7,018 nucleotides of DNA, taken from Burkholderiales bacterium. Its GTDB lineage: Bacteria > Pseudomonadota > Gammaproteobacteria > Burkholderiales > Burkholderiaceae_C. The notes under the pieces are model-generated. The model did no database searches. It was not told where the DNA came from and saw only the letters and a list, made by a program, of their open reading frames with translations. This document shows, one piece after another, positions 1 through 6,191 of the stretch (positions within the stretch are counted from its first letter, which is position 1; each line of letters begins with the position of its first letter). Where the stretch lies: the NCBI GenBank assembly GCA_005789685.1, contig SXXD01000263.1:1-7018 (forward strand), read 5' to 3'. The position numbers and the translations under genes are program-made.

Positions 1-93
1 CCTGGCATCGATTTGGCGGCTGCTGCCAAAGCCAAAAAAGACTTAGACAAGCTGTTGCGTGCTTCTGCATTTTGGGACACACCAGGCCGTTAA
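1..93 (+). CDS. C-terminal end of a small conserved hypothetical protein upstream of ctaA (5' truncated)
   Basis: An open frame enters from the left edge and reads 30 residues, ending with the residues LLRASAFWDTPGR before a TAA stop at 91-93. The visible part is alanine- and lysine-rich, then short and polar, with no membrane segment or recognisable domain. It lies on the same strand as ctaA, four bases before the preferred ctaA start, so it is probably co-transcribed with the cytochrome oxidase assembly genes. From general knowledge of Burkholderiales, a small protein of unknown function often sits between the SURF1 gene and ctaA; that identity is inferred from position only. The function cannot be assigned from 30 residues. 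Confidence 0.7.
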   Translation, partial: PGIDLAAAAKAKKDLDKLLRASAFWDTPGR

Positions 94-97
94 ACCA

Positions 98-1213
98 ATG
101 ACCGAAGTCGACTTGTACAACCTGTCACCAACCCTGCGATTGCTGGGCATGTGTGTGCTCATTGCACTCCTGCCCTTGGCGTGGACCTTGTATCACAATC
201 GGCACCAGCCTGTGAATTCCAAATTGCGCGCCATTACGGTGCTTACTTTGTTTCTCACTTTCGATTTGGTTTTATTTGGCTCATTCACTCGCCTGACCGA
301 TTCTGGTTTGGGATGCCCCGATTGGCCGGGTTGTTATGGCAGTGCCAGTCCTATCGGTGCTGTTGCGCACATAGATGCCGCGCAAACTGCAATGCCCACA
401 GGCCCCGTAACGCACAACAAAGCTTGGATCGAAATGATTCATCGCTACTTTGCCATGGTGGTGGGTTTTTTAATTTTGGTTTTGGCTCTTAGCAGCACAT
501 GGCAGCGCTGGAAAGGGCAATTTTCTTTTAACGGTGCATGGCAAGTCAAACCCTTTTGGGCATGGCTCACTTTGTTTTGGGTTTGCATGCAGGGCGCTTT
601 TGGCGCGCTCACAGTGACCCTGAAACTCTCTCCTGCCATTGTCACTTTGCACTTGTTGGGCGGCATTGGTTTGCTTGTTTTGCTGTCCGCACAAGTGGCT
701 TGGAAGCCAGCATCGCAGCGCCAGGCCATTGGCAAATTTCATCGCCAACTCATTTGGGCTGCTGCTATTTTCCTGACGCTGCAAATTGCAATGGGCGCAT
801 GGGTTAGCACCAATTACGCCGTGCTGGCGTGCACTGGCTTTCCAGATTGCAATGGCCAGTGGTGGCCAGCTTGGAACTTCCAAGGTTTTGAAATTTGGCG
901 TGGCCTAGGCATGGACTCTAAGGGACAATACTTGCCCATGGAAGCCTTGGTTTCAATTCACTTTGTGCACAGGCTCATGGCGTTGTTCGTGTTTTCTTTT
1001 GCTGCCATCATGTTGTGGCAGTTTAAAAAAGCTAATATTTTGCCTGTCCTCACACGCGTTCTATTTGCTTTGTTAACGCTTCAATTGATCACAGGTTTGT
1101 CCAACGTCGTGTTAGATTGGCCCTTGCTAGCAGCTGTTGCGCACACCGGCGGCGCGGGTGCTCTCATGATGACCCTCACTTACATGTTGAGCCGAAGCAA
1201 AATTCAAAGATGA
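98..1213 (+). CDS. ctaA: Haem A synthase, COX15/CtaA family
   Basis: Integral inner-membrane enzyme that oxidises the C8 methyl group of haem O to a formyl group, giving haem A for aa3-type cytochrome c oxidase. The 371-residue protein shows the family hallmarks: TRLTDSGLGCPDWPGCYG at about 64-81 with Cys73 and Cys79, likely haem-ligand histidines at H115 (EMIHRY), H185 (TLHLLGG), H288/H291 (SIHFVHR) and H349 (AHTGG), and a second cysteine pair C245/C251 in a periplasmic loop. Hydrophobic segments lie near 13-31, 44-62, 113-132, 152-172, 180-200, 217-235, 288-307, 316-334 and 343-363. The first precedes the usual first helix and looks like an N-terminal extension. I prefer the ATG at 98, just after the upstream stop, over the in-frame ATG at 59, which would overlap the upstream gene by 35 bases. 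Neither has a strong Shine-Dalgarno, so translational coupling is plausible. ctaB follows 31 bases later. Confidence 0.96.
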   Translation: MTEVDLYNLSPTLRLLGMCVLIALLPLAWTLYHNRHQPVNSKLRAITVLTLFLTFDLVLFGSFTRLTDSGLGCPDWPGCYGSASPIGAVAHIDAAQTAMPTGPVTHNKAWIEMIHRYFAMVVGFLILVLALSSTWQRWKGQFSFNGAWQVKPFWAWLTLFWVCMQGAFGALTVTLKLSPAIVTLHLLGGIGLLVLLSAQVAWKPASQRQAIGKFHRQLIWAAAIFLTLQIAMGAWVSTNYAVLACTGFPDCNGQWWPAWNFQGFEIWRGLGMDSKGQYLPMEALVSIHFVHRLMALFVFSFAAIMLWQFKKANILPVLTRVLFALLTLQLITGLSNVVLDWPLLAAVAHTGGAGALMMTLTYMLSRSKIQR

Positions 1214-1244
1214 TCGAGAATACTTTTTTTAGAAGGCCTGCTGT

Positions 1245-2141
1245 ATGAGCACCGCTGCCGAATTGCAAGCTGGCTCACCCTGGCGTCAGTACTACGCGCT
1301 CATGAAACCGCGGGTGGTGCAACTGATAGTGTTTTGCGCTCTCATTGGCATGGTCTTGGCTGTGCCGGGTGTGCCCACATGGAAAGAAGTGCAGTTGGGC
1401 TTCATTGCTTGCGTCGGTATTTGGTTGGTTGCGGGGGCTGCTGCTGCTTTCAATTGCTTGGTTGAAAAGACCATCGATGCTCAAATGAAACGCACATCTT
1501 GGCGTCCCACGGCTAAGGGTCAATTGAGCGACATGCAAGCCCTGTTGTTTTCTGCTGTGCTGTGCAGCGTAGGCTCGGTTATTTTGTACTATGCAGTCAA
1601 CCCACTCACCATGTGGCTCACCTTTGCCACCTTTGTCGGCTACGCCATCATTTACACCGTGATTTTGAAGCCACTGACGCCGCAAAATATTGTGATCGGT
1701 GGCGCATCAGGCGCCATGCCACCCGTGCTGGGGTGGGCCGCTATGACAAACGATGTGGGCCCCGAAGCACTCATTCTTTTCTTGATTATTTTCTTGTGGA
1801 CACCGCCGCATTTTTGGGCACTGGCTTTGTACCGTGTAGAAGACTATCGCAAGTCGGGCTTGCCCATGTTGCCAGTGACCCACGGCAATGAATTTACGCG
1901 TCTTCAAGTTTTGCTTTACACCATTGTGCTCATGGCCTCGTGCCTCATGCCCTTTGCATATGGCATGAGTTCTTGGTTGTACCTTGCTGCGGCTGTGATT
2001 TTGAGCGTCATGTTCATTGGCTATGCTTGGGCCCTGTGGCGCAATTACTCTGATGAGTTGGCGCGCAAGACCTTTAAATTTTCACTCATTCATTTGAGTG
2101 TGTTGTTTGCGGCCTTGTTGGTCGATCACTATTTGTTTTAA
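1245..2141 (+). CDS. ctaB: Protohaem IX farnesyltransferase (haem O synthase)
   Basis: UbiA-family membrane prenyltransferase that transfers a farnesyl group from farnesyl diphosphate to the vinyl group of haem B, making haem O, the substrate of CtaA. The 298-residue length is typical. The first Asp-rich-type prenyl-diphosphate/Mg site is N70-x3-E74-x3-D78 followed by the conserved MKRT at 81-84 and RP at 87-88. The second conserved loop is [13 protein letters not shown] at 199-211. Roughly nine hydrophobic helices fill the rest, with [12 protein letters not shown] (186-197) matching the family. The ATG at 1245 is preceded by AGAAGG at 1231-1236, a good Shine-Dalgarno with 8-base spacing. The stop codon overlaps the ATG of the SCO gene by one base (TAATG), indicating translational coupling. 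Forms an operon with ctaA and the SCO gene. Confidence 0.97.
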   Translation: MSTAAELQAGSPWRQYYALMKPRVVQLIVFCALIGMVLAVPGVPTWKEVQLGFIACVGIWLVAGAAAAFNCLVEKTIDAQMKRTSWRPTAKGQLSDMQALLFSAVLCSVGSVILYYAVNPLTMWLTFATFVGYAIIYTVILKPLTPQNIVIGGASGAMPPVLGWAAMTNDVGPEALILFLIIFLWTPPHFWALALYRVEDYRKSGLPMLPVTHGNEFTRLQVLLYTIVLMASCLMPFAYGMSSWLYLAAAVILSVMFIGYAWALWRNYSDELARKTFKFSLIHLSVLFAALLVDHYLF

Positions 2142-2773
2142 TGCGAGCTAAGATTCTCATGTTCAACAGCACACGTTTCTCTGCCTCTTGGTTTAGGTTA
2201 TTTGGCGCCTGTGCTTTGGCGTTATCTTTGGTGGGGCTGAGTGCTTGTTCAGAACCCAAGCCGGCATTCAAAGCCGTTGACATCACCGGTGCCGATTACG
2301 CCAAAGAGTTGAACCTGCCTGATCAAAATAGCCAGGTGCGCAAGCTGAAAGACTTTGCAGGCAAGTTGGTGGTGGTGTTCTTTGGTTATACCCAATGCCC
2401 TGATGTGTGTCCTACTACCATGCAAGAGTTGGCTGAAGTGAAGCGCTTGTTAGGCCCTGACGGCGACAAACTCCAAGCTGTTTTTGTCACGGTTGACCCT
2501 GAGCGCGACACCACCGAATTGTTGAAAGCTTATGTAGAGAATTTTGACGCCAGCTTTGTAGCCTTAAGGCCTACGCAAGAGCAACTGCCGGCCATTGCCA
2601 AAGAGTTCAAAATTTATTTCAAGCGGGTGGAAGGCAAAACACCTACCAGCTACACCATGGACCACTCTGCGGGCAGCTATACCTTTGATACACAGGGCAG
2701 GGTGCGATTGTTCAACCGCTATGGCATGGGCGCGCAGGCGCTGGCTGATGATTTCAAGCTGTTGTTGAAGTAA
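2141..2773 (+). CDS. sco1: SCO1/SenC/PrrC-family copper chaperone, predicted lipoprotein
   Basis: Thioredoxin-fold copper-binding protein that in this family helps assemble the CuA site of cytochrome c oxidase subunit II. Visible features are an N-terminal hydrophobic segment (about 18-35) ending in a lipobox LSAC, with the predicted lipidated Cys36. The copper-binding motif C86-P-D-V-C90 sits in FFGYTQCPDVCPTT, and the third copper ligand is H175 in MDHSAGSY. VFVTVDPERDT (114-124) is also typical. The lipobox suggests it is held on the periplasmic face by a lipid rather than a transmembrane helix. The 210-residue length is normal. The start at 2141 overlaps the ctaB stop (TAATG). An in-frame ATG at 2159 would give a shorter signal peptide and is also possible, as neither has a clear Shine-Dalgarno. 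Last gene of the cta block; a hairpin terminator follows. Confidence 0.94.
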   Translation: MRAKILMFNSTRFSASWFRLFGACALALSLVGLSACSEPKPAFKAVDITGADYAKELNLPDQNSQVRKLKDFAGKLVVVFFGYTQCPDVCPTTMQELAEVKRLLGPDGDKLQAVFVTVDPERDTTELLKAYVENFDASFVALRPTQEQLPAIAKEFKIYFKRVEGKTPTSYTMDHSAGSYTFDTQGRVRLFNRYGMGAQALADDFKLLLK

Positions 2774-2801
2774 GCTGCAAGCATTCAAAATGCGGACGAA
2801 A

Positions 2802-2825
2802 AAAAGAGGGCATTAGCCCTCTTTT
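2802..2825. terminator. Bidirectional rho-independent terminator between the SCO gene and rpoH
   Basis: A perfect 10-base-pair inverted repeat, AAAAGAGGGC / GCCCTCTTTT, encloses a four-base ATTA loop. It has an A run on the left flank and a T run on the right, so it can act as stem plus U tract on either strand. It lies 28 bases after the SCO stop and 22 bases after the rpoH stop on the opposite strand, as expected for a terminator shared by two convergent genes. Confidence 0.9.
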
Positions 2826-2847
2826 GCTTGGTGAAGACGAAAGAAAT

Positions 2848-3792
2848 TTAAGCCTCAGCGTATTCCATCAAAGCTGATTTCATCTTTTTCATGGCTGCCA
2901 CTTCAATTTGGCGAATGCGCTCTGCGCTCACGCCAAACTCATCGGCCAAGTCGTGCAGCGTCAAGCCGCCAGAGCCATCGTCGTTCACTTTGAGCCAGCG
3001 CTCTTCCACAATTCTGCGGCTGCGTTCATCAAGCGACGCAAGGGCTGTGGCAATGCCATCGCTGGCCATCAGGTCGCGCTGGTGTGCTTCGATCATGGCG
3101 GTGGGTTCGTGGTGAGCATCTGCCAAGTAGGCAATAGGGCCATAGGCCACTTCGCCATCGTCTGAGGGTGATGGGTCTAGCAGCACATCACCGCCAGACA
3201 TGCGCGTTTCCATTTCCATCACTTCTTCGCGTTTGACGTTCAGGTCTTTGGCCATGCTGTCAATTTGAGAAGTAGTCAAGGTATCACGGTGTGTGCCAGT
3301 GGCTTCATCGGCCTCGGCTTTCATGCCTTGCTTCATAGAGCGCAGGTTGAAAAACAATTTGCGCTGTGCCTTGGTGGTGGCCACCTTCACCATGCGCCAG
3401 TTCTTCAAAATGTACTCGTGAATTTCGGCCTTGATCCAGTGCATGGCGTAGCTCACCAAGCGCACGCCTTGGTCGGGGTCGAAGCGTTTGACGGCTTTCA
3501 TCAAACCGATGTTGCCCTCTTGAATGAGGTCGGCATGGGGCAGGCCGTAGCCTAAATATTGACGTGCCACAGAAACCACCACGCGCAAGTGTGAGAGCAC
3601 TAGCTTACCAGCGGCTTCTAGGTCGTTTTCGTTTTTCAGTTTGCGCGCAAACTCTTGCTCTTGCTCGAGGGTGAGCATGGGCATGCGGTTGACCGCAGAA
3701 ATATAGGCATCGAGGTGCCCCAACGAAGGCACTACGGCCCATGGATTCTTCAGGGTGAGTGCAGTGTCTAGGGATCCAGCGAGGTTTGTCAT
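2848..3792 (-). CDS. rpoH: RNA polymerase sigma factor sigma-32 (heat-shock sigma factor RpoH)
   Basis: Directs RNA polymerase to heat-shock promoters (chaperones and proteases in this family). The 314-residue protein carries sigma-70 family regions in order: an N-terminal region with LDAYISAVNRMPMLT (27-41), region 2 with DLIQEGNIGLMKAVKRFDP (88-106) and SYAMHWIKAEIHEYI (114-128), the RpoH-specific box QRKLFFNLR (143-151) that separates sigma-32 from other sigma factors, and a C-terminal region 4.2 helix-turn-helix, LTLHDLADEFGVSAERIRQIE (277-297). The start at 3792 is supported by a strong Shine-Dalgarno, AAAGGAG, about 8 bases upstream. It is somewhat longer than E. coli RpoH (284 residues), with part of the extra length in the 200-230 linker. 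It converges on the SCO gene. A perfect CIRCE site lies 31 bases upstream of the start, implying HrcA repression. Confidence 0.98.
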   Translation of the reverse strand: MTNLAGSLDTALTLKNPWAVVPSLGHLDAYISAVNRMPMLTLEQEQEFARKLKNENDLEAAGKLVLSHLRVVVSVARQYLGYGLPHADLIQEGNIGLMKAVKRFDPDQGVRLVSYAMHWIKAEIHEYILKNWRMVKVATTKAQRKLFFNLRSMKQGMKAEADEATGTHRDTLTTSQIDSMAKDLNVKREEVMEMETRMSGGDVLLDPSPSDDGEVAYGPIAYLADAHHEPTAMIEAHQRDLMASDGIATALASLDERSRRIVEERWLKVNDDGSGGLTLHDLADEFGVSAERIRQIEVAAMKKMKSALMEYAEA

Positions 3793-3823
3793 ACCAGAAC
3801 TCCTTTCCTTAATGGATCGGATT

Positions 3824-3850
3824 TTAGCACTCTCTTGGGGGGAGTGCTAA
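3824..3850. promoter_or_regulatory. CIRCE operator (HrcA repressor binding site) upstream of rpoH
   Basis: TTAGCACTC (3824-3832), a 9-base spacer (3833-3841), then GAGTGCTAA (3842-3850) match the canonical CIRCE inverted repeat at all 18 arm positions with the exact N9 spacing. CIRCE is bound by HrcA, which depends on GroEL for activity and is inactivated by heat. The element lies between the likely rpoH -10 box and the rpoH Shine-Dalgarno, where a bound repressor would block transcription. The hrcA gene is not in this window. Confidence 0.95.
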
Positions 3851-3855
3851 ATATA
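3850..3855 (-). promoter_or_regulatory. Probable rpoH -10 box adjoining CIRCE
   Basis: On the minus strand this reads TATATT, five of six matches to the sigma-70 -10 consensus, and its last base overlaps the edge of CIRCE. Transcription would begin about 6-8 bases downstream, inside the near CIRCE arm, leaving a leader of about 50 bases. No good -35 stands out: at 17-base spacing the hexamer is ATATCA (3 of 6). A competing reading uses TTGATA (3880-3885, minus strand) with a poor -10, TAAGTT, 17 bases away. Confidence 0.5.
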
Positions 3856-3860
3856 TAACT

Positions 3861-3887
3861 TATTGATATTGTTGATATTTATCAATA
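3861..3887. repeat. AT-rich TTGATATT repeat and palindrome upstream of the rpoH promoter
   Basis: TTGATATT occurs at 3863-3870 and again at 3872-3879, a direct repeat with 9-base period. The second copy is half of a perfect palindrome, TTGATA-TT-TATCAA (3872-3885). The outer edges also pair as TATTGAT (3861-3867) and ATCAATA (3881-3887). The array lies over and upstream of the expected -35 region of rpoH. It could be an activator or second repressor site, an UP-like element, or simply AT-rich promoter DNA. No matching regulator is identified. Confidence 0.5.
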
Positions 3888-3945
3888 TTCCTGACAGTCA
3901 ATGAGGTCTTTCCGGGCTTTAACAAGGATGAGCGCACGGCAGTGC

Positions 3946-4770
3946 TTATTCGCCGTGAGGTGCGATTTTGACAAAATCACCGCCTTGGAAAAGTGCGGCC
4001 TTGTCATGTCTGTCAATGTGCGGCTGTCGTGCTTCGACTTCGTGTCTAAAAACATCCGATGAATCAAGCGCGCGGTAGCCAATGTGTTTGGCATGCGTGT
4101 TGTCCCACCAAGAAGTTTGATTGTCTGACATGCCAAAGATGATGGTGTGGCCCACGATGGGGGCCGTCAGTGCAGAGACCACCAAGCGCTCTAAATCGTC
4201 AAAGCTTAGCCAGGTGGCCAACATCCGTCTGTCTTTGGGTTCTGCATAAGAAGAGCCAATGCGCAAACTCACAGTCTCAATGCCCCAACGCGCCCAATAC
4301 AATTCCGCGAGATCTTCGCCAAAGGCCTTGGACAGGCCGTAAAAACCATCAGGCTTAGTTGGCATTTTGGTGTTGACCACTTCGTCTTGTCGATAAAAAC
4401 CCGTGACGTGATTGGAACTGGCAAACACAATTCGCTTGGTGCCTTGAAGCCTAGCAGCCTCGTACAAGTTGACCATGCCCACAATGTTGCTGGCCAAAAT
4501 GGGCGCCCAGGGTTGCTCTGTAGAAACCCCGCCCAAATGGACGACGGCATTGACATCTTTAAGCAGCGTTTGCATGTCCGATGCATTGGCCAAATCTGCT
4601 GTTTGAATTTCTTCGCCAACTGCCGCCATACCCAAATCATTTTGATCACTGACCCGAAGCACATCGCAGTAGGCCTTGAGGCGCGGACGTAACTCACGGC
4701 CCAATTGCCCTGCGGCACCTGTGAGCAGAAGTCTTGGAAATACGAGGGGAGACACTTTGGGGTTCAGCAT
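3946..4770 (-). CDS. udh: Uronate dehydrogenase, NAD-dependent extended-SDR family
   Basis: Oxidises D-glucuronate or D-galacturonate with NAD+ to the corresponding aldarolactone, the first step of oxidative uronate breakdown. The 274-residue length fits the family. The N-terminal Rossmann fold has the NAD-binding motif G18-A-A-G21-Q-L-G24 and an acidic D59 in TADLAN. VVHLGGVSTEQPW (76-88) and IVFASSNHVTGFY (114-126) match bacterial uronate dehydrogenases. The catalytic pair is Y144-x3-K148 (YGLSK) with a serine at 118/119. The C-terminal WWDNTHAKHIGYR (221-233) and FQGGDFV (261-267) also resemble the Agrobacterium enzyme as I remember it. The ATG at 4770 has a good Shine-Dalgarno, AAGGAAG. 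Only 24 bases separate it from gudD upstream, so the two form an operon, and that context supports uronate over a generic epimerase. No convincing terminator follows before the rpoH promoter region. Confidence 0.88.
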   Translation of the reverse strand: MLNPKVSPLVFPRLLLTGAAGQLGRELRPRLKAYCDVLRVSDQNDLGMAAVGEEIQTADLANASDMQTLLKDVNAVVHLGGVSTEQPWAPILASNIVGMVNLYEAARLQGTKRIVFASSNHVTGFYRQDEVVNTKMPTKPDGFYGLSKAFGEDLAELYWARWGIETVSLRIGSSYAEPKDRRMLATWLSFDDLERLVVSALTAPIVGHTIIFGMSDNQTSWWDNTHAKHIGYRALDSSDVFRHEVEARQPHIDRHDKAALFQGGDFVKIAPHGE

Positions 4771-4794
4771 GCAAGCTTCCTTGAAATGAGTCGT

Positions 4795-6132
4795 TTATCT
4801 GACCATGGCTGGCATTTTGGGGTTGAAGGTCCAGCCAGGTATCAAATATTGCATGGCCATGGCATCGTTGCGCGCGCCCAAGCCGTGTTGCAAATAAAGT
4901 TGGTGCGCCGCTTCCACTGCGTCCATGTTCAGCTTGACGCCCAAACCGGGTGCCGTGGGGACATCGATCATGCCGCCCTTGATTTGCAGCGGCTCTTGTG
5001 TGAGGTACTGCCCATCTTGCCAAATCCAATGCGTGTCTATGGCTGTGACTTTGCCAGGCGCTGCTGCCGCACAGTGTGTGAACATGGCCAAAGAAACATC
5101 AAAGTGGTTGTTGGAATGTGAGCCCCAAGTGAGGTCGTACATCTGGCACAACTGAGCCACACGGACAGAGCCTTGAAGCGTCCAGAAGTGGGGGTCGGCT
5201 AAAGGAATGTCGACCGACTGCAATTGAATGCTGTGCGCCATTTCGCGCCAGTCTGTGGCCACCATGTTGGTAGCCGTAGGCAGCCCTGTGGCCCGTTTGA
5301 ATTCGGCCATCACTTCACGGCCAGAAAACACGCCCTCTGCGCCACAGGGGTCTTCGGCATAGGCCATGGTGTTGCGATGATCGCGCAGCAAACGAATGGC
5401 GTCTTTCAGCAACCAACCACCGTTGGGGTCCAGCGTGATGCGCGCTTCTGGGAATTTTTCATGCAAGGCCACAATGGCTTCGACTTCTTCCTCAGCGCGC
5501 AGAGCGCCGCCTTTAAGTTTGAAGTCTTGAAAGCCATAGCGGTCTTTTGCCGCTTGCGCCAAGCGCACGATGGCTTCGGGCGTCAGAGCAGTTTCATGTC
5601 GCAAACGCTGCCAGTCGTTGTTGGCATTGGGTTCGGCGTTGTAAGGCAAGTCTGTTTTTTGCCGATCGGCAACGTAGAACAAATAGCCCAAGACCTGAAC
5701 TTGAGCGCGTTGCTGTCCCTCTCCCAGCAAGGCTGCCACAGGCACGCCCAAATGCTGACCCAATAAATCAAGCAAGGCACTTTCGATGGCCGTGACTGCA
5801 TGGATGGCCACGCGCAAGTCAAAGGTTTGATTGCCACGACCACCGGCATCGCGGTCTGCAAATTTTTGTTGCAGGCTGTTGAGCAAGTTCTTGGCGTTGC
5901 CAATGCTTTGACCTTCAACCCAAGGGCAAGCGTCTTCCAGTGTTTTGCGAATTTTCTCACCACCCGGTACTTCGCCTATGCCGGTGTTGCCGCTAGAGTC
6001 GGTCAGGATCAAGATGTTGCGTGTGAAGAAGGGGCCATGAGCGCCGCTGAGGTTCAACAGCATGCTGTCCCTGCCTGCGACGGGAATGACTTGCAGTTTC
6101 ACAACGGTAGGGGTGTGGTGGGTGGTGGTCAT
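4795..6132 (-). CDS. gudD: Glucarate dehydratase, enolase superfamily
   Basis: Dehydrates D-glucarate (and probably L-idarate) to 5-keto-4-deoxy-D-glucarate. The 445-residue protein is close to E. coli GudD along its whole length. The N-terminal capping domain includes [20 protein letters not shown] (14-33) and [10 protein letters not shown] (91-100). In the barrel domain the KxK catalytic base is K205-x-K207, the Mg ligands are D235, E266 and N289 (with E260 nearby), and the catalytic H339 lies in GSHSNNHFD, paired with D313 in LADPHFW. N237 and the C-terminal QYLIPGWTF (428-436) are conserved as well. All recognised active-site residues are present, so the enzyme should be active. The ATG at 6132 aligns with the E. 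coli N terminus, although no clear Shine-Dalgarno precedes it. First gene of the gudD-udh operon, divergent from garD across 59 bases. Confidence 0.97.
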   Translation of the reverse strand: MTTTHHTPTVVKLQVIPVAGRDSMLLNLSGAHGPFFTRNILILTDSSGNTGIGEVPGGEKIRKTLEDACPWVEGQSIGNAKNLLNSLQQKFADRDAGGRGNQTFDLRVAIHAVTAIESALLDLLGQHLGVPVAALLGEGQQRAQVQVLGYLFYVADRQKTDLPYNAEPNANNDWQRLRHETALTPEAIVRLAQAAKDRYGFQDFKLKGGALRAEEEVEAIVALHEKFPEARITLDPNGGWLLKDAIRLLRDHRNTMAYAEDPCGAEGVFSGREVMAEFKRATGLPTATNMVATDWREMAHSIQLQSVDIPLADPHFWTLQGSVRVAQLCQMYDLTWGSHSNNHFDVSLAMFTHCAAAAPGKVTAIDTHWIWQDGQYLTQEPLQIKGGMIDVPTAPGLGVKLNMDAVEAAHQLYLQHGLGARNDAMAMQYLIPGWTFNPKMPAMVR

Positions 6133-6191
6133 AGGGTTTGTTCGGGTTAGTCTGCTTCATTCTATGAGGACGACACGCTATCATTGATCTC
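6133..6191. promoter_or_regulatory. Divergent promoter region between gudD and garD
   Basis: This 59-base region must drive gudD-udh leftwards and garD rightwards. For garD a promoter candidate is TTCATT (6156-6161), 17-base spacer, TATCAT (6179-6184); its -10 matches five of six consensus bases. For gudD a -10 candidate is TAGAAT on the minus strand (6159-6164), also five of six, without a good -35. The two candidates overlap, so one bound regulator could control both directions. Assignments are from consensus matching only. Confidence 0.45.
6157..6167. promoter_or_regulatory. Candidate operator palindrome for the aldarate locus
   Basis: TCAT-TCT-ATGA is a perfect 4+3+4 inverted repeat, extended by one more pairing position (C6155 with G6169) beyond a mismatch. 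It overlaps the candidate -35 of garD and -10 of gudD. The spacing resembles operators of the FadR/FCD subgroup of GntR regulators (TNGTNNNACNA), which often control uronate and aldarate genes, but the G and C of that consensus are A and T here. A chance palindrome of this size is quite possible. Confidence 0.3.

Noticed and set aside
59..97. Upstream ATG at 59 as the start of ctaA
   Set aside because: It would overlap the preceding gene by 35 bases and add 13 residues with no family support. The ATG at 98 follows the upstream stop directly.
470..883. A 137-codon minus-strand frame inside ctaA
   Set aside because: Lies opposite a well-supported ctaA. Its composition (rich in Cys, Pro, Gln, Lys) is what a reversed membrane-protein gene gives, and no domain is seen.
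1214..1244. T run between ctaA and ctaB as a terminator
   Set aside because: No hairpin precedes the T run, and the gap contains the ctaB Shine-Dalgarno, so the genes read as one operon.
3892..3900. TGAC-A-GTCA palindrome downstream of udh
   Set aside because: Nine bases with a one-base centre is easily a chance match, and its position at the end of an operon gives no regulatory reason to keep it.
3935..3957. Hairpin CACGGC/GCCGTG as a udh terminator
   Set aside because: The stem is short, the loop is 11 bases and contains the udh stop codon, and no T run follows on the minus strand.
3882..4136. An 84-codon minus-strand frame overlapping the end of udh and the rpoH upstream region
   Set aside because: Mostly inside udh in another frame. 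No Shine-Dalgarno and no recognisable protein features.
5224..5766. A 180-codon open frame on the + strand, antisense to gudD
   Set aside because: gudD on the other strand matches its family end to end with all catalytic residues. The + strand frame has no recognisable motif and no ribosome binding site.
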